From an uncultured Bacteroides sp. (GTDB taxonomy: Bacteria > Bacteroidota > Bacteroidia > Bacteroidales > Bacteroidaceae), in assembly GCF_902491285.1 (NCBI RefSeq), contig NZ_CABUHK010000109.1, forward strand, positions 1 through 13,784: DNA of 13,784 nt, written 5' to 3'. Positions 6,164-13,784 of this stretch are shown in pieces. The notes under the pieces were generated by a model. The model was not told the DNA's origin and did no database searches. It saw only the letters and a program-made list of their open reading frames with translations. A program made the translations under genes and the position numbers. How positions within the stretch are numbered: the stretch's first letter is position 1; the number at the start of each line of letters is the position of its first letter.

Positions 6164-8716
6164 ATGCACACTCCATTTCGCCTATCGGTTTTCCTCTTGT
6201 TAGCTGTACAGTTGTTCATCGGCTGCACATCCGACTCGCTACCCGAACCGGACGGTTCGCAGCCCGAGACGCCCACCGGAGCTCCCGATACTTATCAGGA
6301 TAAGATACGCACACAGCCCTATCCTAAAGCAGACAATGAACTGTATCTGAATCCAGCTCCTTTTATTGTTCCTCAAGCTATGAAGACAGGCGAAAGACTG
6401 CAATTCTCCCTCTCGCGTACCGAAGATTTCAGCAGTTCCGAAACATTGGTCACCGAACCGCAGGAATGGTGTATGTATAATCCTCATCGCCGCTTGGATA
6501 CCGGCACATGGTTCTGGCGTTTCCGCTCTACTAATGCCAATGGAGCTATGCCCGGTGAATGGAGTCAGACCTATCGTTTTGAAGTGAAGAATGATACGCC
6601 GGAATTTGTAACACCCACTTTTAAGACATTCTTAGAAAACGCTCCCCGTCTGCATCCCCGTATTTACTGTTTTCTCGATGAACGTATCGAGGAAGCTCGT
6701 AGTCGTGTAGCTTCACATCCTGAATACAAAGAACTGCAAAGCCGTGCAACTCTCGCATTGAATACCGATTATACGACAATGACCGACCTGTATAACCGTG
6801 CCGAAGAGCTTCGGCAACACGCCACCTATCTCTATCAGGCTTATCACCTGACTCAAAAAGAAATTTATGCTGAAAAGTTGCGTCAGCTTCTCGAAGCCTT
6901 GATTGCCGCTCCGCCTGCCGACAGACAACTTTTCGCATCCAACTTTACCGCCAGCAACATCGCCTGGTGTCTCGTTGCAGCTTATGACCTGCTTTATGAT
7001 AATCTATCTGCTTCCGACCGTACCTCGGCCGAAGAACTGATGATGCGTGTGGCACGCTATTATTATAAGGTGAATTGTGGCTTTCAAGAAAACCATCTCT
7101 TCGACAATCATTTTTGGCAGCAGAATATGCGTATTCTCTTCCAAGTCGCTTTGTCACTCTACGACAAGCCGGCTTATTCTTCCGAAGTGCTGCCGATGCT
7201 GGAATATTATTATGAACTGTGGACAGCCCGTGCCCCTGCTTCCGGTTTCAATCGTGACGGTGTGTGGCACAATGGTACAGGCTACTTTAGCGCCAATATC
7301 TTGACTTTAGCTTATATGCCCGCTTTGTTTTCATACATTACCCGTCAGAATTTCCTGCTGCATCCGTGGTATCGGAATGCAGGACGTTCGATGGTCTATA
7401 CTTGTCCGCCGGGCTCGAAAACTAACGGCTTTGGTGATAACAGCGAAAAAGGCACTGAGCCTAATCGCCTGATTGCTGCTTTTGCCGATTACCTGGCTTG
7501 TGAAACAGGCGACTCTTATGCCGCATGGTATGCCGGTGAATGTCGGGATTTGTTGCGTCGGGACTATGAATTACGTCTTTACCGTATGTGTACCGACCAG
7601 AACTATGATACTGCTTTCCCTGCGGACGCAGCAAAAATGGTATGGTATAAAGATGCAGGCGAAGTGGCTATGCACAGTCATCCGGAAGATACGGGAAAAG
7701 ACCTTGCGCTCTCGTTCCGTTCCAGTACATTCGGTTCGGGTAGTCACACCACTGCCAGTCAGAATGCTTTTAACTTGCTGTATAAAGGAGCCGATGTCTA
7801 TCGTAGCACAGGCTATTATCAGAATTTCAGTGATGCGCATAACCTGATGTCTTACCGCCATACCCGGGCACACAATACGCTGTTGGTGAACGGCATTGGA
7901 CAACCTTATTCCACCGAAGGCTACGGTAGCGTGATGCGCGCTATGGGCGGACAACATATCAGCTATTGTCTGGGCGACGCTTCGCATGCTTACAGAGGTA
8001 TTAGTAATGACCCCATGTGGATAGATTACTTCAAGCAGGCAGGTATTACACAAACGCCTGAAAATGGTTTCGGTACTACTCCATTGACTAAATATCGCCG
8101 GCATATACTCTTGCTTCATCCTTCTACCGTGTTGGTGTACGACGAACTGGAAGCTTCGGAAGCTGTCCGTTGGGAGTGGTTATTGCATAGTCCTACGGAA
8201 TTTGGAATTGACGCTGTGAAAAAGACATTGTCTACCAATAATAATGCCAAAGGCTTTGTTGCCGTGACTCAACTTTTCGGCGGGCACGTTTTCGCCTTGT
8301 CACAGACCGACCGCTTTGCAGTACCACCCGCTACTACAGGAGCAGACTATCCAAATCAATGGCATCTCACCGCACGGGTGGACGGCAGTTCCGCCACTCG
8401 CTTTCTGGCTGTCATTCAGGTAGGCGACACGAAGGAATCCGTGTCTGCCATCCGTCGTGAAGGTGATACTTTCAGTGTAGGTGACTGGACGATTGAAGCT
8501 GTTCTTGACGCTTCCAAATCCTCGAAGCTCACGGTTACTCATCGTACGGAACCGGCAGTATTCAGTTATGGAATAGATAATCCTGCGTTGAACGGAACTT
8601 CTTATTCCCGTCAGTACACCGGTTCCTCAATCCTTTATGATGAAATGAACGGCACTTGGAAAGTGACAGAGATGACCGACCGGGCACCTGTATCTACCCG
8701 GGCGATAACCCGGTAA
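6164..8716 (+). CDS. Lipoprotein polysaccharide lyase, DUF4962 + heparinase II/III type (PL15-like)
   Basis: An 850-aa predicted lyase, full-length paralogue of the gene at 16-2619. The start at 6164 is chosen because it gives a compact lipoprotein signal (MHTPFRLSVFLLLA..., lipobox FIGC, Cys21) preceded by an A-rich leader; the longer GTG start falls in the terminator stem. A Pro/Glu/Asp/Thr-rich spacer follows Cys21. The DUF4962 beta domain (about 45-145) includes GTWFWRF, then come the alpha-barrel and the heparinase II/III beta module. Catalytic candidates are conserved: FDNHFW (His316), GTGYF (Tyr374), GSGSHTTASQ (His528); D557/H559/H570 match the possible metal site of the paralogue. 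About 30 residues present in the paralogue near 205-240 are missing or very divergent here, and the C-terminus has its own short extension, so linkage or chain-end preference may differ. Lipidation suggests a cell-surface enzyme feeding the SusC/SusD pair 44 bases downstream. Substrate class is uncertain. Confidence 0.85.
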   Translation: MHTPFRLSVFLLLAVQLFIGCTSDSLPEPDGSQPETPTGAPDTYQDKIRTQPYPKADNELYLNPAPFIVPQAMKTGERLQFSLSRTEDFSSSETLVTEPQEWCMYNPHRRLDTGTWFWRFRSTNANGAMPGEWSQTYRFEVKNDTPEFVTPTFKTFLENAPRLHPRIYCFLDERIEEARSRVASHPEYKELQSRATLALNTDYTTMTDLYNRAEELRQHATYLYQAYHLTQKEIYAEKLRQLLEALIAAPPADRQLFASNFTASNIAWCLVAAYDLLYDNLSASDRTSAEELMMRVARYYYKVNCGFQENHLFDNHFWQQNMRILFQVALSLYDKPAYSSEVLPMLEYYYELWTARAPASGFNRDGVWHNGTGYFSANILTLAYMPALFSYITRQNFLLHPWYRNAGRSMVYTCPPGSKTNGFGDNSEKGTEPNRLIAAFADYLACETGDSYAAWYAGECRDLLRRDYELRLYRMCTDQNYDTAFPADAAKMVWYKDAGEVAMHSHPEDTGKDLALSFRSSTFGSGSHTTASQNAFNLLYKGADVYRSTGYYQNFSDAHNLMSYRHTRAHNTLLVNGIGQPYSTEGYGSVMRAMGGQHISYCLGDASHAYRGISNDPMWIDYFKQAGITQTPENGFGTTPLTKYRRHILLLHPSTVLVYDELEASEAVRWEWLLHSPTEFGIDAVKKTLSTNNNAKGFVAVTQLFGGHVFALSQTDRFAVPPATTGADYPNQWHLTARVDGSSATRFLAVIQVGDTKESVSAIRREGDTFSVGDWTIEAVLDASKSSKLTVTHRTEPAVFSYGIDNPALNGTSYSRQYTGSSILYDEMNGTWKVTEMTDRAPVSTRAITR

Positions 8717-8760
8717 CAAAACAATGAACTATAATGAATATCAATAAAGAATAGAATATC

Positions 8761-11700
8761 ATGAAAACTAAGATTATTAGTATTTTATTTCTGCTTGTCG
8801 GTATATCCGGCATTCACGCCCAAAGTCTGACTGTCACCGGAAAGGTGATGGACAACGAGGGACTGGAAGTGATTGGGGGAAATGTAACTGTGAAAGGCAA
8901 ACCAAACGCAGGTACTATCACCGACATCAACGGTAAATATACCATTACCGTCAGCGACCCGTCTAAAGATGTACTGGTCTTTTCTTTTATCGGTCTGGAA
9001 AACATGGAAGTGCCCGTGAAAGGAAGGAAGCAGATTGACGTGACTATGAAAGCGGCTTCGGTACTGCTGGACGAAGTGGTGGCTATCGGTTATGCCACAG
9101 TAAAACGTAAAGACCTGACCGGCTCCGTAGCTTCCGTCAGAAGCGATGATTTGCTCAAAGTTCCTTCGTCCGACGTCACCCAAGCTCTTGCGGGGCGTAT
9201 GGCGGGTGTACAGATTATACAGACAGACGGACAACCGGGAGCTGCCATGTCAGTACGTGTACGTGGCGGTATATCAATAACGCAGAGCAACGAACCGCTT
9301 TATATCATCGACGGATTTCCGACGGAAGACGGCATGTCCAGTCTCGACCCCGCCGATATTGAAAGCATTGATGTCTTGAAAGACGCTTCGGCAACAGCTA
9401 TCTATGGTGCCCGCGGAGCGAATGGAGTAGTGGTAATCACTACCAAAAGCGGTGCGAAAAGTGAAGGAAAAGCGACTCTTACTTTCGACTCATATGTAGG
9501 CGTACGTACGCTTGCCAAACGTCTGAATGTGCTGAGTGTGGAAGAATTCGTACTGGCGGATTATGAAAGAACATTAGGTGATGCCACCGACCCTGCAGAA
9601 AGTATGCGGGCATGGCAAACCCGTTACGGCGGCTTTGTCGATTTGCACGAAAATTATGCCAACCGTGAGGGTATAGATTGGCTGGACCGTACTATGGGAC
9701 GTACCACCGTTACACAGAACTACCGGGTAGGCGTGAACGGTGGTAATGACAAACTGAACTATAATATGTCTTATGGTTACTTCAAAGATGAAGGTGCCAT
9801 GGTGTATAGCGGAAGCGACAAACACAATATCTCGCTTAGTGTAAAGAGCGAAGTGAACAAGCGTCTCTCCGTCACAGGACGTATCAACTTCGATTATCTG
9901 AAAGTATATGGCGCGGGAGTTGCCGGAAACGGAACGAACGAAGGCGGTAGCAATGTGGACGCTAAGTTCAACAAAATGGTGCAGATACTGCAATACCGTC
10001 CTACAATCGGAATTCGTGGAAGTGATGATGAGTTGTTGGCAGGAGAAGACCCCGTATTGAGCGATGCGGACGGTAACGTGATGCAAAATCCGTTGATTGC
10101 CGCTGCCGAAGAAAAAGACAACAAGGAAACACGTACCTTGCAAGCCAATGGCGGACTGACCTTCAAAATAATGAAAGGACTGACCGTCCGAAACAATACA
10201 GGTATGCGTTACCAGCTATACCGACGCGAACTTTTCTATGGCGACCAGTCCATTATGGGAAGACGTAGCGGTATCTACGGCTCTATCCGAAATACGGAAA
10301 CCGGAAGTTTCCAGACCTCTAACGTCCTGACTTACGACAAGCGCTTTCAGAAGAAGCATAAAGTAGTGGTGCAACTGGGACAGGAATTTGTGAAACGTTG
10401 GACACGTGTACTCGAATCCGGTGTGAGCGGACTGCCTACCGATGAATTTATTCTGGGCGATATGAGCCTGGGTACTCCGTCTGTTGCTTCGTCCGATGAA
10501 AACTTTGACGACAACCTGCTTTCTTTCTTCGCCCGTCTCAACTACGACTTCACCGACAAATATTTGTTCTCCGCCACTTTCCGTGCGGACGGCTCTTCCA
10601 AATTCGGCAAGAACAATAAATGGGGATACTTTCCCGCCGTATCGGCAGCCTGGCGTGTGAGCGAAGAAGATTTTATAAAGAGACTGAACCTCTTTTCCGA
10701 CTTGAAATTCCGTATCGGATACGGTCTGGCAGGTAACAACCGCATCGGTAGCTACAACAGCCTTGCCCTGATGTCTTCCATTACCACAGCCATGGGAGAT
10801 AAACTCACCCCCGGTTATGCTTCCAAACAGATACCGAATCCAGATTTGAAATGGGAAGCGAACAAGACATTTAATATGGGGGTAGATTTGGGTTTCCTGA
10901 ATCAGCGTATCACTGTTTCGCCCGAATTTTATATTAATAGGAGCAGTAATTTGTTGCTGAATGCGCAGTTACCTTATTCTTCCGGTTATCAGACAATGTT
11001 GATTAACGCCGGCGAAACGAAAAATGTAGGTGTGGAATTGACGGTGAACACAGTGAACTTCTCTACAAAGAAATTCAGTTGGAACACTACACTGACGTTG
11101 TCGCACAACAAGAATTCCGTGAGAGCATTGACCGGTGAGGCGGTACAACTCTACGAAGCCAAGTTCGGCTTTAACCAAAATACGCATCGTATTGCTGTCG
11201 GCGAACCTTTGGGGCAATTCTATGGCTACATCACGGATGGTTTGTATCAGGTAGATGATTTCAATTACGATGCTTCCACCCAGACTTATACACTAAAGGA
11301 CGGTGTACCTTATCATGGTGACAGGGGTCGGATTCAGCCGGGAATGTGGAAGTTCAGAAATTTGACCGAAGGGGATGATATTATTGATGAGAATGATAAA
11401 ACTATCATCGGCAACGCCCAACCGAAATTCTACGGCGGTCTGAACAACTCCTTTACTTACAAAGGATTTGACTTGAGCGTATTCCTTACTTTCAGTTATG
11501 GCAACGAGGTGTTGAACGCCACTAAACTGGTTACCAGTAAAATAGGCAGCCAGAACTATAATGCATTAGATGTAATGAACAGCTCCAACCGCTGGATGAC
11601 CATCAACTCCGCAGGGCAGAAAGTAACAGACCCCGGAGAACTGGCAGCTTTGAACGCCGGTAAAACGGTAGCCGCCTATCATGACGCCCAGCAAGGAGAC

Positions 11701-11973
11701 AATTATATCCACTCCTGGGCAGTAGAAGACGCTTCCTATTTAAAACTAAGCAATGTGACTGTGGGATATACATTCCCGAAACACCTGATTGCGAGAGTAG
11801 GATTGAAGAACCTGCGCCTATATGCTACGGGCAATAACCTGCTGACCTGGACAAAATATACAGGTTTCGACCCGGAAGTCTCTACAATGAAAAGCGGTCT
11901 GACACCCGGTGTCGACTTTGGAGCATATCCTCTCAGCCGTTCTTTTATTTTTGGTCTCAACGTAGCTCTCTAA
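8761..11973 (+). CDS. susC: SusC/RagA family TonB-linked outer-membrane glycan transporter
   Basis: TonB-dependent importer of oligosaccharides, 1070 aa, a usual length for the family. Signal peptide 1-20 (cleavage after IHA). A carboxypeptidase-D regulatory-like domain occupies about 23-97 (SLTVTGKV...GTITDINGKY...VFSFIGLE). A TonB-box region DEVVAIGYATVKRKD lies at 104-118. The plug follows with the family signatures LAGRMAGVQI (143-152), VRVRGG, EPLYIIDG (178-185), ADIESIDVLKDASATAIYG and ANGVVVITTKSG (220-231). The remainder is the 22-strand barrel with typical SusC motifs (WGYFPAVSAAWRVSEEDF; PNPDLKWE). No N-terminal STN domain is present, so signalling through an anti-sigma factor is not expected from this protein. 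The last residue is Leu (FGLNVAL) rather than the common aromatic. SusD follows after 21 bases and should form the lid of this transporter. The symbol denotes family membership, not starch specificity. Confidence 0.95.
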   Translation: MKTKIISILFLLVGISGIHAQSLTVTGKVMDNEGLEVIGGNVTVKGKPNAGTITDINGKYTITVSDPSKDVLVFSFIGLENMEVPVKGRKQIDVTMKAASVLLDEVVAIGYATVKRKDLTGSVASVRSDDLLKVPSSDVTQALAGRMAGVQIIQTDGQPGAAMSVRVRGGISITQSNEPLYIIDGFPTEDGMSSLDPADIESIDVLKDASATAIYGARGANGVVVITTKSGAKSEGKATLTFDSYVGVRTLAKRLNVLSVEEFVLADYERTLGDATDPAESMRAWQTRYGGFVDLHENYANREGIDWLDRTMGRTTVTQNYRVGVNGGNDKLNYNMSYGYFKDEGAMVYSGSDKHNISLSVKSEVNKRLSVTGRINFDYLKVYGAGVAGNGTNEGGSNVDAKFNKMVQILQYRPTIGIRGSDDELLAGEDPVLSDADGNVMQNPLIAAAEEKDNKETRTLQANGGLTFKIMKGLTVRNNTGMRYQLYRRELFYGDQSIMGRRSGIYGSIRNTETGSFQTSNVLTYDKRFQKKHKVVVQLGQEFVKRWTRVLESGVSGLPTDEFILGDMSLGTPSVASSDENFDDNLLSFFARLNYDFTDKYLFSATFRADGSSKFGKNNKWGYFPAVSAAWRVSEEDFIKRLNLFSDLKFRIGYGLAGNNRIGSYNSLALMSSITTAMGDKLTPGYASKQIPNPDLKWEANKTFNMGVDLGFLNQRITVSPEFYINRSSNLLLNAQLPYSSGYQTMLINAGETKNVGVELTVNTVNFSTKKFSWNTTLTLSHNKNSVRALTGEAVQLYEAKFGFNQNTHRIAVGEPLGQFYGYITDGLYQVDDFNYDASTQTYTLKDGVPYHGDRGRIQPGMWKFRNLTEGDDIIDENDKTIIGNAQPKFYGGLNNSFTYKGFDLSVFLTFSYGNEVLNATKLVTSKIGSQNYNALDVMNSSNRWMTINSAGQKVTDPGELAALNAGKTVAAYHDAQQGDNYIHSWAVEDASYLKLSNVTVGYTFPKHLIARVGLKNLRLYATGNNLLTWTKYTGFDPEVSTMKSGLTPGVDFGAYPLSRSFIFGLNVAL

Positions 11974-11994
11974 TTCTTTAAATACATAGCAATC

Positions 11995-13689
11995 ATGAAA
12001 AAGATACATCTATTATATATCGCATCCGCCTTATTGCTGACAGGACTTACCTCTTGTGAGGACTTGCTGACGGAAGAACCTAATTCAAAGTATGACCGCG
12101 ACCGCTATTTCGATTCGGAAGAAAAAGCGGAAATGGCAGTAATCGGGATATATAGCTCCCTGTCGGACTTTAACCATTACGGTTGGTACGAAATGGCTGT
12201 TCCGGCATCGGACGATACCTATTATACCGCCCGCACACAATCAGACAATCAGGTTCATGACATCGCGCATTATCAACTCAACTCCACGAACACATGGATT
12301 GAAAGCATTTGGAAACTGAAATATGAAGGAATCGACCGTGCCAACCTGACTATTGACGGTATCAGCGGCATGACGGGATACAACGAAAATATGCGTCTGA
12401 AAGCATTGGAAGCCGAAGCCCGTTTCCTGCGTGCCTTCCTTGCATTCGACTTGGTGAAAGGCTGGGGAGATGTTCCTTTCAAAACCGCTTATTCTTCATC
12501 CTATGAATCCGCCTTCGGTGAACGTGTAGACCGTGAAACGATTTACGACGAGATTATAACCGACCTTATTTTCGCAAAGAACAACCTGGACTGGGCGACA
12601 GCTTCTTCCACTCCCGAACGGGTGACGCAGGGAGCAGCCCGTGCGTTGTTGATGCGTGTATATCTGCAACGTGCCGGATATAGCCTTCACTCAAACGGGC
12701 AGTTGGAACGCCCGGACGATAGCAAGCGCAAAGAATATTTCGATGCAGTGATAAAAGAATGGGAAGCCTTTGAAGCAAAAGGATACCATGACTTTTATGA
12801 CGGCGGCTATGAAGCGCTTTTCAAAAGTTTCTCGCAAGGCGTATTGAATACGAAAGAGAGCCTTTGGGAGATTGCTTTCTATCATTCACAGGGACGTCGC
12901 AACGGTGGAGCATGGGGAATTTATAACGGTCCGCAAGTGGCGGAGCCTACCGGAATCTCCGCATCCGAAGCGAATCAGTACATGGGACGTGCCAATGGTT
13001 TCTTTATCGTTGTTCCGGAGTGGCGCAACTTCTTCGAAGAGAAGGATAAACGTCGTGACATAGCGATTTGTACCTATCGTTACACCTGGAATGGCACGAA
13101 AAAAGAACATGTAAAAGAAGAAAGAAGTGCCGGAAGTTGGTACGTCGGAAAATGGCGCAGGGAATGGATGCCGAAAGAATCATGGAATAAGAACATCAAT
13201 TATGCCGATGTGAATTATTGTCCTTTACGCTATGCCGATGTCGTATTAATGGCTGCCGAAGCATACAATGAAACAGGCACCGACCGTCAGAAAGCTTGGG
13301 ATTTGTTGAATAGTGTCCGTACCCGTGCCGAAGCTACCTCTATTACAGAAGCGAATTATGAAGAAATGATGAGCGCACGGAAAAAAACGCATAACCTGAG
13401 TTTCATCGACGACTCTACCCCCGAAGGAAAGTTCCGCACGGCTCTCTACTGGGAACGTGGTCTTGAACTGGCTTTTGAAGGACAACGCAAGTACGACCTG
13501 ATACGTTGGGGCGTATTGGGGAAGGCACTGAAACTGTTTGGTGAAGCTAGTTCTGTAAACCAGAAAGAGAATAAGCCCTATCCCGCTTACCGTAATTTTA
13601 TAGAAGGCAAACACGAGCTTTTCCCTATCCCTCTGAAGGAGATACAAAGTAATCCGAAACTCAATGGAATGAATAATAACGGGTATTAG
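11995..13689 (+). CDS. susD: SusD/RagB family surface glycan-binding lipoprotein
   Basis: Surface lipoprotein that captures glycan and caps the SusC channel; 564 aa, normal for the family. Lipobox LTSC with Cys21 is followed by EDLL, an acidic start compatible with surface export. The helical TPR-like scaffold is recognisable: LEAEARFLRAFLAFDLVKGWGDVP (138-161, split by family motifs EARFLRA and WGDVPF), TQGAARALLMRVYLQRAG (211-228), PLRYADVVLMAAEAYNETG (410-428), ERGLELAFEGQRKYDLIRWG (487-506). It ends in the classic IPLKEIQSNPKLNG tail. Ligand-contact residues in SusD proteins are variable loop aromatics, so specificity cannot be read here. It is the last gene of its apparent unit: no SusE/F-type gene follows, and a fresh promoter begins 46 bases after the stop. 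Confidence 0.95.
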   Translation: MKKIHLLYIASALLLTGLTSCEDLLTEEPNSKYDRDRYFDSEEKAEMAVIGIYSSLSDFNHYGWYEMAVPASDDTYYTARTQSDNQVHDIAHYQLNSTNTWIESIWKLKYEGIDRANLTIDGISGMTGYNENMRLKALEAEARFLRAFLAFDLVKGWGDVPFKTAYSSSYESAFGERVDRETIYDEIITDLIFAKNNLDWATASSTPERVTQGAARALLMRVYLQRAGYSLHSNGQLERPDDSKRKEYFDAVIKEWEAFEAKGYHDFYDGGYEALFKSFSQGVLNTKESLWEIAFYHSQGRRNGGAWGIYNGPQVAEPTGISASEANQYMGRANGFFIVVPEWRNFFEEKDKRRDIAICTYRYTWNGTKKEHVKEERSAGSWYVGKWRREWMPKESWNKNINYADVNYCPLRYADVVLMAAEAYNETGTDRQKAWDLLNSVRTRAEATSITEANYEEMMSARKKTHNLSFIDDSTPEGKFRTALYWERGLELAFEGQRKYDLIRWGVLGKALKLFGEASSVNQKENKPYPAYRNFIEGKHELFPIPLKEIQSNPKLNGMNNNGY

Positions 13690-13735
13690 CAAGACCTTCA
13701 ATAGAATAGGCAACCGGAAAAATATACAAAAATAG

Positions 13736-13766
13736 TTTGCCAATTCAAAGAAAAGCCGTACTTTTG
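13736..13766 (+). promoter_or_regulatory. Bacteroides-type -33/-7 promoter
   Basis: TTTG at 13736-13739 and TACTTTTG at 13759-13766 are separated by 19 bases. These match the Bacteroides primary sigma consensus TTTG...TAnnTTTG exactly in both boxes and in spacing. Transcription would start near 13773 and run off the right edge into a gene outside the window. It implies that the gene after SusD is transcribed independently. The remaining intergenic bases (13690-13735) show no convincing terminator. Confidence 0.8.
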
Positions 13767-13784
13767 CAAGCCGATTATTATCAC

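Noticed and set aside
13709..13741. Possible terminator after SusD (GGCAA ... TTGCC)
   Set aside because: A 5-bp stem with a loop of more than 20 bases that overlaps the -33 box of the next promoter; not a credible terminator.
1..13784. CRISPR arrays, tRNA/rRNA genes, insertion sequences, att sites
   Set aside because: No regularly spaced direct repeats, no RNA gene motifs, no transposase or integrase coding sequence and no terminal inverted repeats were seen.

Overview
This window looks like chromosomal DNA of a gut-type Bacteroides (Bacteroidota). The evidence is a complete SusC/SusD pair, lipoproteins with Bacteroides-style signal peptides, start codons without a Shine-Dalgarno but with A/T-rich leaders (often atcATGAAA), and a canonical Bacteroides -33/-7 promoter at the right end. 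All seven genes are on the + strand. I cannot name the species.

Layout: (1) 16-2619, a secreted DUF4962/heparinase II-III-type polysaccharide lyase. (2) 2646-6028, three closely spaced cell-envelope genes: a DUF3575 putative outer-membrane barrel, a DUF6562/FimB-Mfa2-like lipoprotein, and a second, related lipoprotein that carries an extra C-terminal C-type-lectin-like (Lcl/DUF1566-like) domain. (3) 6065-6112, a strong intrinsic terminator. (4) 6164-13689, a second, lipoprotein paralogue of the lyase, followed by SusC and SusD. (5) 13690-13784, a short intergenic stretch with a promoter for a gene beyond the window.

The overall reading is a polysaccharide utilization locus for a uronic-acid-containing glycan. 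A surface lipoprotein lyase would cut the glycan, SusD/SusC would capture and import the fragments, and the signal-peptidase-I lyase would probably act in the periplasm. The lyase fold is shared by heparin/heparan, hyaluronan/chondroitin and alginate lyases, so the substrate cannot be fixed from sequence. No sulfatase, glycoside hydrolase, SusE/F-type protein or regulator is present in the window.

The unusual part is the fimbria/adhesin-like trio between the two lyase paralogues. Its largest member is a domain duplication of its neighbour plus a lectin-like head encoded by clearly AT-richer DNA. This suggests either a PUL-linked adhesin or an unconventional surface glycan-binding apparatus. 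That link is inference from gene order; the terminator also allows the reading that two separate transcription units meet here.
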